This document shows positions 7,419 to 13,376 of a DNA stretch of 15,803 nucleotides, one piece after another (positions within the stretch are counted from its first letter, which is position 1; every line of letters starts with the position of its first letter). The stretch comes from Armatimonadota bacterium. GTDB lineage: Bacteria > Armatimonadota > Armatimonadia > Armatimonadales > Armatimonadaceae. Below the pieces are notes generated by a model. That model made no database searches, was not told the DNA's origin, and was given only the letters and a program-made list of their open reading frames with translations. Location of the stretch: assembly GCA_014381035.1 (NCBI GenBank), contig JACMIS010000353.1, positions 1 through 15,803 on the forward strand, read 5' to 3'. The translations under genes and the position numbers were made by a program.

Positions 7419-7419
7419 T
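7391..7419 (+). promoter_or_regulatory. deoC promoter placing +1 on the start codon
   Basis: TTGTCG (7391-7396) and CATAAT (7414-7419) are separated by exactly 17 bp. Six bases later comes the ATG at 7426, so normal spacing puts +1 on its A. No Shine-Dalgarno sequence is possible in this arrangement. Confidence 0.65.
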
Positions 7420-7425
7420 GAATGC

Positions 7426-8124
7426 ATGACTCCTCCCGAGTTCGCCCGAACTATTGACCACACCCTTTTAAAACCCGATTCCACCCGCCGTGACTGCCGT
7501 CGTATCTGCGAGGAAGCCAAGACACATGGTTTCGCGTCGGCGTGTATCCTCCCCGCCTGGGTCGCCGACGCCGCCGAAATCTTGGACGGTTCACCGGTCG
7601 CGGTTTGCACGGTGATCGGTTTCCCGCATGGGATCGCCCCCACAGGAGCGAAGGTCGCCGAAGTCCACACGGTCGTTGCGGACGGTGCGAAGGAGGTGGA
7701 CATGGTCATCAACATTTCCGCACTCAAATCCGGCTCCGATCTACTGGTTTTTCAGGATATTGAGGCGGTCGTGGAAGCCGCAGAACCGGGCGGCGCACTG
7801 GTGAAAGTCATTCTGGAATGCGCACTTTTGACCGATGACGAAAAGCGACGCGCCTGCCGGATGTGCGTAGAAGCCGGAGCCGATTTCGTGAAAACGTCCA
7901 CCGGGTTCGCCAGCGGCGGTGCCACCCTCGCAGATGTCGCCCTGATGAAAGCGGCGGTAGATGGCGAGGCACAGATAAAAGCGGCGGGCGGCATTCGCAC
8001 CGTCGAGGATGCGCTCGCGATGTTAAACGCAGGCGCACACCGCCTCGGAACCTCGGCCGGCGTCGCGCTTCTGGAGGCGTTTCGTAGCGGGAAAGTCGCG
8101 CAACCAACGGGCGGAGCATATTAG
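7426..8124 (+). CDS. deoC: Deoxyribose-phosphate aldolase
   Basis: Class I aldolase that splits 2-deoxyribose 5-phosphate into glyceraldehyde 3-phosphate and acetaldehyde in deoxynucleoside catabolism. ATG 7426 is preferred over an upstream in-frame ATG at 7330, which would add 32 residues overlapping the protease gene; from 7426 the protein begins MTPPEFARTIDHTLLKPD, the expected DeoC N-terminus, and has 232 residues. Schiff-base lysine K156 lies in ADFVKTSTGF, with D92 (VDMVIN) and K185 (IKAAGGIR) as the proton-relay pair equivalent to E. coli D102 and K201. The C-terminal GTSAGVALL holds the phosphate site. There are no other deo genes in the window. The promoter overlaps the end of the protease gene and predicts a leaderless message. 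The next gene starts 5 bp after the stop, so the two may be co-transcribed. Confidence 0.97.
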   Translation: MTPPEFARTIDHTLLKPDSTRRDCRRICEEAKTHGFASACILPAWVADAAEILDGSPVAVCTVIGFPHGIAPTGAKVAEVHTVVADGAKEVDMVINISALKSGSDLLVFQDIEAVVEAAEPGGALVKVILECALLTDDEKRRACRMCVEAGADFVKTSTGFASGGATLADVALMKAAVDGEAQIKAAGGIRTVEDALAMLNAGAHRLGTSAGVALLEAFRSGKVAQPTGGAY

Positions 8125-8129
8125 GGTCC

Positions 8130-8501
8130 GTGACGCGTGACGAGCTATTTGCCGCCTTAGCCGCGTTTCCGGGCGCGTCGGCAAGTTATCCGTTCGATGA
8201 AACGACCCGCGTTTACAAAGTCGGCGGGAAATTGTTCGCCCTCGCCGGTGACAACGACGACCCCATACGCGTCAGCGTCAAGTGCGATCCCGATATCGCG
8301 GAAGAGTTACGGGAGCAGTATCCCGGCACCGTGATTCCCGGCTACCATTTAAACAAGCGACACTGGAACACGGTGACGCTAGACGATTCGGTCAATGATG
8401 ACGACCTGTGCGACTGGCTCGCGCATTCTTACGATCTGGTTTTCCGCTCCTTGCCACGTGCCATGCGGGCGGAAATCCAACCCATCATCCGCGACAAATA
8501 A
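8130..8501 (+). CDS. MmcQ/YjbR family protein
   Basis: A 123-residue cytoplasmic protein of the MmcQ/YjbR (DUF419) family, small CyaY-like-fold proteins whose biochemical function is not settled. Typical features are the N-terminal MTRDELFAALAAFPGA, then FDETTRVYKVGGKLFAL, a central KCDPDIAEELREQYPGTVIPGYHLNKRHW compressed here to its hallmark tail GYHLNKRHWNTVTLDD, and a C-terminal helix ending SYDLVFRSL. It is full length. The start is GTG 8130, 5 bp after the deoC stop and without a Shine-Dalgarno sequence, so translation may be coupled to deoC. Operonic association with deoC suggests but does not prove a link to nucleoside metabolism. Confidence 0.88.
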   Translation: MTRDELFAALAAFPGASASYPFDETTRVYKVGGKLFALAGDNDDPIRVSVKCDPDIAEELREQYPGTVIPGYHLNKRHWNTVTLDDSVNDDDLCDWLAHSYDLVFRSLPRAMRAEIQPIIRDK

Positions 8502-8518
8502 TCGTCGCTATAACGTTC

Positions 8519-8524
8519 AAGGAG
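8519..8524 (+). promoter_or_regulatory. Ribosome binding site deciding the start of the large metallopeptidase
   Basis: AAGGAG at 8519-8524 is 11 bp before GTG 8536. It supports that start over an open frame reaching back to 8395, which would overlap the previous gene and bury the signal peptide. Confidence 0.7.
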
Positions 8525-8535
8525 TATATCTGTTC

Positions 8536-10977
8536 GTGAAGATTTCCCGTATCGCGGCAATCGCCGCTTCCATCTCACTCGTTTCTCTCGTCTCTGGCGT
8601 GGTACATGCACAAACACCCGCCCCGTCACCGTCACCTTCGCCAGCACCTGCCCCGAAAGGAGGCGCACCGGCACCGCCTGCCCGCCCGGCGCAACCGCCG
8701 ACGAATAAGCCGAAACCGTATGCCGAAGTAATCACCAAAGAGGCAAAAACGGACGACGGCATTATCAAAACGCACCAGATCGATGACAAGGTGTATTTCG
8801 AGATTCCCAAAGCGGTTTACGATAAGCCGATCCTCTGGGTGACGACATTCAGCCGGATACAAACAGGACGTATGCCGTTCGGTCTCGAAGTGCAGGACCG
8901 GGTCGTGACCTGGGAGCGGCGCGGCGATAAAGTATTGCTCCGCTCGACCGACTACACCATGCGCTCCAAGACGGATGATGGGACCCGGCAATCGCTCGAT
9001 CTTCTGAATCTGCAACCGGTTTTAATGGTATTCAATGTCGCGGCGAACGGTCCCGATGATGCCGCCGTGATCGACGCCAGCCCGATCCTGACGACCGACG
9101 TAAACGAGTTTTCGCCGAAGCGTGCCCTCGGCGTCGTGCGCCTCGACTCGGCACGAACGTTCATCGAGACGGTAAAATCGTTCCCGACCAACGTCGAAAT
9201 GAACGTACTGGCGACCTACGCGGACGCAAACTCCAACTCGGTCTCGGCGGTGCTTCACCACAGCCTTGTCGCGCTCCCCGAAAAGCCGATGAAACCCCGC
9301 CTCGAAGATAGCCGGGTCGGTTTCTTTTCTACCTACTTCAGCGAGTTCGGCGGCGATAAGAACCGCGTGGAAGATGTTATCTACATCAATCGCTTCCGAT
9401 TGGAAAAGAAGGACCCCGCCGCCGCATTGAGCGAGCCCGTAAAGCCGATCACCTGGTATATCGCGCCGGAAGTGCCGAAGAAATGGCACCCGTATGTGAA
9501 AGCAGGTGTCGAAGCGTGGAACGAAGCGTTCGAGGCGGCAGGATTCAAGAACGCTATCGTTTGCAAGGAACCGCCGACAAAAGAACAGGAACCAGATTTC
9601 GATGTGGATGATGCCCGCTATTCGGTCGTCCGCTGGCTCCCGTCGGACATTCTGAATGCCTACGGACCGAGCCTGGTTGACCCGCGCTCGGGCGAAATCC
9701 TGTCGGCGTCGCCGAAGTTCTTCCACAACATTTTGAAACTACAGGAGTTGTGGTACTTCACTCAAGCCTCCCCGAACGATCCCAAGGCACAGAAGCTGCC
9801 CCTTTCCACAGAAACGATGGGTCCCTTATTGCAATACGTAGTGACCCATGAGATCGGGCACTGCCTCGGCTTCCCGCATAACAAGAAGGCGTCTTCCTCG
9901 GTACCCGTAAAACTGCTCCGCGACCCGGAGTGGACGAAAAAATGGGGCACGGAAGCGTCGGTGATGGACTACGGGCGGTTCAACTATGTCGCGCAACCGA
10001 CAGACGGCGTGACGAACCTGATCCCCAAGATCGGACCGTACGACATTTTCGCCACCGAATGGGGATACAAGCCGCTTCCCGGCGACGACCCCGAATCGGA
10101 AAAGGCGTCACTCGATGCCATCGCGCAGCGACAGGTGAGCGATCCAATGTTGCGCTTCGGTCACGGCGAGGAGAGTTTCGCATCGCAAGGCGACCCCGGA
10201 CAACGCTCGGAAGACCTCGGTTCCGACGCGCTGGAAGCCACTCCTCTCGGTTTGAAAAACATTGACCGGGTGCTGGAGTACATCGTTTCCGCAACGACAA
10301 AGCCGGGCGAGGATTATACGTATCTCGGTGAGATGTTCGACAATCTGGTCGGGCAACGGGCACGGGAACTATCGAACGTAGCGGCACTGGTGGGCGGTTT
10401 CACGCAAACCGACTATCATTACCAACAGGGCGGTTCCGAGGTGTTCACACCGATTCCGGCGGGGAAGCAAAAGCAAGCCGTTGCGTTCCTGATGGCGAAT
10501 GCATTTAACACGCCGAAGAACATCCTGCGTCCCGATATTCTGGCACGCATCGAATCCAGCGGCGCGACGGACCGCGTGCTGCAAAGTCAATTGGGCTTAC
10601 TGATCGGACTGCTCTCCGAGTCGCGTGCGAAACGCATGGTGGATCAGGAGTTGATGTACAAGGGCAAGCAACCGATCTATACGCTCACCGAGTTGATGAG
10701 CGACACGCGAAAAGGACTCTGGTCCGAACTTGCCGCGCCGCAAACGGTAGCGATTGATGCGTACCGACGCGGATTGCAACGGCAATATGTGCAGGCTCTG
10801 GGGACACGCATGACTACTTCCACCAGTGAGATGCGCCCCCTCGCCCGCCTGACCCTGATGGACACACAGGTCGCGATCAAGGCGGCACTGCCTAAAACCA
10901 CCGATAGGGCTACGAAAGCGCACTTGCTGGACTGTAACCAAATGATCCAGCAGATGTTATATCCCACCAAAGGCTGA
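8536..10977 (+). CDS. Secreted zinc-dependent metallopeptidase, DUF5117/DUF4953 type
   Basis: An exported 813-residue protein. From GTG 8536 it starts with a clear signal peptide (KISR, hydrophobic core, cleavage after VVHA at about 25). A linker rich in Pro, Ala and Ser follows (about 27-60). The region to about 305 resembles the N-terminal DUF5118/DUF5117 modules found in zinc-dependent proteases of Bacteroidota and other phyla. The catalytic site is THEIGHCLGFPHN, with ligands H438, H442 and H448 and catalytic E439. The Met-turn is SVMDYGRFNY with M477, a metzincin-like arrangement. YGPSLVDPRSGEIL, about 60 residues earlier, is also characteristic. The C-terminal ~300 residues are helical DUF4953-type sequence. 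Domain boundaries are estimates. Substrate unknown; an extracytoplasmic protein-degrading or processing role is likely. A terminator follows the stop. Confidence 0.9.
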   Translation: MKISRIAAIAASISLVSLVSGVVHAQTPAPSPSPSPAPAPKGGAPAPPARPAQPPTNKPKPYAEVITKEAKTDDGIIKTHQIDDKVYFEIPKAVYDKPILWVTTFSRIQTGRMPFGLEVQDRVVTWERRGDKVLLRSTDYTMRSKTDDGTRQSLDLLNLQPVLMVFNVAANGPDDAAVIDASPILTTDVNEFSPKRALGVVRLDSARTFIETVKSFPTNVEMNVLATYADANSNSVSAVLHHSLVALPEKPMKPRLEDSRVGFFSTYFSEFGGDKNRVEDVIYINRFRLEKKDPAAALSEPVKPITWYIAPEVPKKWHPYVKAGVEAWNEAFEAAGFKNAIVCKEPPTKEQEPDFDVDDARYSVVRWLPSDILNAYGPSLVDPRSGEILSASPKFFHNILKLQELWYFTQASPNDPKAQKLPLSTETMGPLLQYVVTHEIGHCLGFPHNKKASSSVPVKLLRDPEWTKKWGTEASVMDYGRFNYVAQPTDGVTNLIPKIGPYDIFATEWGYKPLPGDDPESEKASLDAIAQRQVSDPMLRFGHGEESFASQGDPGQRSEDLGSDALEATPLGLKNIDRVLEYIVSATTKPGEDYTYLGEMFDNLVGQRARELSNVAALVGGFTQTDYHYQQGGSEVFTPIPAGKQKQAVAFLMANAFNTPKNILRPDILARIESSGATDRVLQSQLGLLIGLLSESRAKRMVDQELMYKGKQPIYTLTELMSDTRKGLWSELAAPQTVAIDAYRRGLQRQYVQALGTRMTTSTSEMRPLARLTLMDTQVAIKAALPKTTDRATKAHLLDCNQMIQQMLYPTKG

Positions 10978-11001
10978 ACAATGGCAGGAGAATAGTGGGC
11001 T

Positions 11002-11047
11002 AAAGGCGAAACGGTGTCTTATGCTAAGCCGCCGTTTCGCCTTTTTT
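11002..11047 (+). terminator. Intrinsic terminator with the next gene's start codon in its loop
   Basis: AAAGGCGAAACGG (11002-11014) and CCGTTTCGCCTTT (11032-11044) form a perfect 13-bp stem with a 17-nt loop, followed by a T-run to 11047. It begins 25 bp after the metallopeptidase stop. The ATG of the following gene (11021) is in the loop, and the right arm plus T-run encode part of that gene's signal peptide. Confidence 0.78.
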
Positions 11048-12100
11048 ATCGCCGCCTTTTTCGTCGCGACATCCCTTTCCTGCAGTACGGACGGAACCAG
11101 TTCCGTCGCATCGAACGCGTCCTTCCCCGGCGAGCCAGCGGCATCGCTGGTGACGTTCACCGGGCGGTGCGACGGGTCGGCGGCGGCAACGATAGCGGCA
11201 GGCGGTTTTCTGGTCACGGCGAGCGACGAAACGGACGAGGCGACGGAGGAGAACACGCTCGCGGTCTATGATCCACGCAAGGGCGGCGCGGCTGTCACGG
11301 TGCTCGCGCTCAACGACGTGCTCGGGATGCCTAAAAAGGGGAAGCGGAGAATGAAAGAAGCCGACCTGGAAGCCGCGACAGTGCTGGACGGGCGCATCTT
11401 CTGGATCGCTTCGCACTCCCTTTCCAAAGAGGGCGAGGAGCGAACGGCGCGGTACCAGTTTTTCGCGACGACAGATAAGCAGTCGCTACAGATTTCCGGC
11501 AAACCGTACCACCGGTTGAAACAGGATCTAATCGCGGACAGAGCACTGAGTCCCTTTCTCCAGAGTGCGGCGACCCGCAAGCCGGAAGAATCGGGTGGGT
11601 GGAACATCGAAGGGATGACCGCGACGACGGACGGCAGGATTCTGATCGCGTTCCGCAATCCCGTGGTTGATGGGAACGCCCTGATCGTTCCCCTTCTCAA
11701 TCCGGAAGCAGTGGTAGACGGCAGGGAAGCGGCGAAGTTCGGGGCCGCTATTAAACTCGATCTTTCCGGCGGCGGCGCAAAAGCCGGGGCGGAGCTCGGG
11801 ATTCGCGACATCGCCTGGTGGGGTGAGCGAAAGCGGTATGTGATCCTCGCGGGTTCCTACCTGCCGGGGGAAACCGCAAAGGCGGCGTCCCGCCTGCTCC
11901 TCTGGGACGGCAAGCACGTACCGGTCGGGGTGAAACCGTCGGTTGACCTGTCCGGGTTAAGCACCCCGGAAGCCGTTTACATCCAGCCGGGAAATGGCAA
12001 ACAGATCCTGATTCTTTCCGACGACGGGAGTGTAGACGGTTGCAAAGATAAGCTGGACAGCGGCCGGAGTTTCAAAGGCGCGTGGGTGACGATTCCGTAA
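11021..12100 (+). CDS. Exported DUF3616-type protein, possible lipoprotein
   Basis: A 359-residue protein. Residues 1-20 are an export signal (RR followed by FAFFIAAFFVATSLS). C21 follows S-L-S, which is only a poor lipobox, so lipid attachment is uncertain. The body carries WNIEGMTATTDGRILIAFRNP at about 192-212, the hallmark of DUF3616, a beta-propeller-like family related to esterase-like phytase proteins. The matching N-terminal element AATVLDGRIFWIASHS and C-terminal GIRDIAWWGERKRYVILAG and STPEAVYIQP fit the same repeats. No enzymatic activity can be assigned. ATG 11021 is the only plausible start in frame. It lacks a Shine-Dalgarno sequence and sits in the loop of a 13-bp hairpin, so expression is probably low or regulated unless read-through occurs. 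A short hairpin (12092-12107) covers its stop codon. Confidence 0.8.
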   Translation: MLSRRFAFFIAAFFVATSLSCSTDGTSSVASNASFPGEPAASLVTFTGRCDGSAAATIAAGGFLVTASDETDEATEENTLAVYDPRKGGAAVTVLALNDVLGMPKKGKRRMKEADLEAATVLDGRIFWIASHSLSKEGEERTARYQFFATTDKQSLQISGKPYHRLKQDLIADRALSPFLQSAATRKPEESGGWNIEGMTATTDGRILIAFRNPVVDGNALIVPLLNPEAVVDGREAAKFGAAIKLDLSGGGAKAGAELGIRDIAWWGERKRYVILAGSYLPGETAKAASRLLLWDGKHVPVGVKPSVDLSGLSTPEAVYIQPGNGKQILILSDDGSVDGCKDKLDSGRSFKGAWVTIP

Positions 12101-12107
12101 TCGGAAT
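12092..12107 (+). terminator. Weak hairpin over the stop codon of the DUF3616-type gene
   Basis: ATTCCG (12092-12097) and CGGAAT (12102-12107) pair around a TAAT loop that contains the stop codon. A T-run follows only at 12141-12145. It is a poor terminator at best. Confidence 0.25.
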
Positions 12108-12168
12108 TTACAGATCGAAGCAGGGCGATAATTTTCAGACTTTTTGTAGATAAATGGTCGTGGTACAA

Positions 12169-12191
12169 AATGTTAACGGATTGTTAACATT
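12169..12191. promoter_or_regulatory. Operator-like inverted repeat upstream of the prepilin
   Basis: AATGTTAAC (12169-12177) and GTTAACATT (12183-12191) are perfect 9-bp inverted arms with a 5-bp spacer. They are centred about 30 bp before the predicted transcription start. The size and symmetry suit a dimeric regulator. Confidence 0.6.
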
Positions 12192-12198
12192 AGGGTCG

Positions 12199-12204
12199 TA
12201 TAAC
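12199..12204 (+). promoter_or_regulatory. -10 box of the prepilin promoter
   Basis: TATAAC lies 7 bp after the inverted repeat. No -35 box stands at 16-18 bp; the repeat occupies that region, which suggests activator-dependent or regulated transcription. Predicted +1 is near 12211. Confidence 0.45.
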
Positions 12205-12210
12205 TTTCCT

Positions 12211-12322
12211 GGAAGCAAACGACGGGCGGTAGACTAAGCCGCTCATCACACGCCTCCCACGAACGGGGCGGCTGTTGCGTCCGGGAATCCCCGGACCCGG
12301 TTTGTTTTCAAGGAAGAAAAAG
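12211..12322 (+). ncRNA. Structured 5' leader of the prepilin gene, candidate attenuator or riboswitch
   Basis: Three pairings are visible in this leader of about 112 nt. An outer stem joins GGA-GCAA (12211-12218) to TTGC-TCC (12275-12282), with one internal mismatch. Inside it, AGCCGCTC (12237-12244) pairs with GGGCGGCT (12266-12273), with one G-U pair. Third is the terminator-like hairpin 12279-12296. The 3' strand of the outer stem (12280-12282) is also part of the terminator stem, so the two cannot form together. I do not recognise a known riboswitch class. Function is inferred from architecture only. Confidence 0.4.
12279..12308 (+). terminator. Terminator-like hairpin in the prepilin leader
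   Basis: GTCCGGG (12279-12285) and CCCGGAC (12290-12296) form a perfect 7-bp stem with a 4-nt loop, followed by CCGG and then TTTGTTTT (12301-12308). It lies upstream of the prepilin ribosome binding site (AAGGAAG, 12310-12316). Confidence 0.45.
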
Positions 12323-13144
12323 ATGGACACACAATCAGAATCCCAGTTTCTCGTTTATTTCGTAGCCAGACATTGTACACACAGCGAAGGCACGCACGGC
12401 AACGACGACCAAACGCATTGCGTTGTCCGCAAACAAACTGGCTTCACCTTGATCGAACTGCTCGTCGTGATAGCCATTATCGCCATCCTCGCCGCGATCC
12501 TGTTTCCCGTGTTCGCTCAGGCGCGAGAGAAAGCACGGCAAACGTCGTGCCTCTCCAACCAGAAGCAGATCGGTCTCGCGATGCTCCAGTACCTGCAAGA
12601 CTCCGACGAGACGTTCCCACGGGCGTGGTACACCAGCAACGGTCCGTCCAACACGACCGACAATTACAAGTGGATGGACGGACTCGCCCCCTACTGCAAG
12701 AGTCTGGCAGTCTTCACCTGTCCGAGCGACGATGAAGGAAGCGGCGGAAACAAGCCCTATAAGTTCCGTGACGGGGTGAATTACGGGTCTTACGCGATGA
12801 ACGCGACATATTGGGACCAGTCCGACACATTCACGCCGCCGTACGAACAACCCCTCGCCGCGCTACCTGTACCCGCGCAAACGATCTGGGTGCTGGAGAT
12901 GGCGAACACCGGGTTGGCGAACAACTTCGAGGTGGAATGGCAGAACCCCGCCGCGAACCCACCAATTACCAAGGGTCCAAGCGGGTTCCGCGTGAGTCGC
13001 AACATCGCCGAGCGCCACCAGGGAACAACCAATATCCTGTGGTGTGACGGTCATGCGAAAGCGCAGAAACTGGAATATCTGACGAAGACAAACTCGCAGA
13101 ACGTCCGGTACTTCTTCACTATCGAAGATGACGAGAATAAGTGA
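12323..13144 (+). CDS. Type IV prepilin-like (pseudopilin) protein with N-terminal methylation motif
   Basis: A 273-residue protein with the class III signal [23 protein letters not shown]. Prepilin peptidase would cleave after G40 and methylate F41, and E45 is the conserved Glu+5. The helix continues into [13 protein letters not shown] and [25 protein letters not shown], then a pseudopilin-type domain with CPSDDE and a C-terminal [19 protein letters not shown] motif. This form is abundant in Armatimonadota and related to the DUF1559 prepilins of Planctomycetes. ATG 12323 has a Shine-Dalgarno sequence (AAGGAAG, 6 bp spacing), but it gives a 40-residue leader, far longer than the usual 6-15; no other ATG, GTG or TTG lies in frame closer to the cleavage site. 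Its role could be a pilin, a secretion pseudopilin or a surface protein. No assembly genes are nearby. Confidence 0.9.
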   Translation: MDTQSESQFLVYFVARHCTHSEGTHGNDDQTHCVVRKQTGFTLIELLVVIAIIAILAAILFPVFAQAREKARQTSCLSNQKQIGLAMLQYLQDSDETFPRAWYTSNGPSNTTDNYKWMDGLAPYCKSLAVFTCPSDDEGSGGNKPYKFRDGVNYGSYAMNATYWDQSDTFTPPYEQPLAALPVPAQTIWVLEMANTGLANNFEVEWQNPAANPPITKGPSGFRVSRNIAERHQGTTNILWCDGHAKAQKLEYLTKTNSQNVRYFFTIEDDENK

Positions 13145-13148
13145 TTGA

Positions 13149-13376
13149 TGAGTGGTCAGTGGTCGGACCGTGAACGGTTCCCACCCGGCGGGTACCCGGT
13201 ACCTTCGGCGGACGGTGTTCGTGCGGACAAAATCGTTCGTAAGGACTTCTCGCCGAAGGCGTCTAGGCGGGTGATTCATTACCCGAAAACGCCACGGCTC
13301 ACCGCCCACTATTCGCAAATGGGCGGTGAGCCGTTTACGGTTCGGACTAGACACTGACCACTGACTAACCACTGAT
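13149..13376. repeat. MITE/REP-like intergenic element between convergent genes
   Basis: The ends carry inverted heptamer-type repeats: GTCAGTGGTC (13155-13164) is the exact inverse of GACCACTGAC (13356-13365). Adjacent to these are imperfect inverted segments (13165-13177 against 13331-13347). Inside are two further inverted repeats: a 9-bp pair (13202-13210 with 13251-13259) and a perfect 15-bp pair (13294-13308 with 13320-13334, 11-nt loop). There is no coding capacity. The right end supplies the final codons and the TAG stop of the minus-strand gene. AGTGGTC-type short repeats of this kind are common intergenic repeats in several bacterial phyla. The hairpins probably also stop transcription from both sides. 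Confidence 0.65.
13294..13334. terminator. 15-bp hairpin, likely shared terminator of convergent genes
   Basis: A perfect 15-bp GC-rich stem with an 11-nt loop, 150 bp after the prepilin stop and 31 bp after the minus-strand gene's stop. There is no clear T-tract on either side, so termination is likely but not certain. Confidence 0.45.

Noticed and set aside
8395..8535. ATG at 8395 as the start of the large metallopeptidase
   Set aside because: It overlaps the MmcQ/YjbR gene by over 100 bp and places 47 residues before an evident signal peptide; GTG 8536 has an RBS.
12275..12322. TTG at 12275 as the prepilin start
   Set aside because: It would make the leader about 56 residues and has no RBS; ATG 12323 has one at proper spacing.
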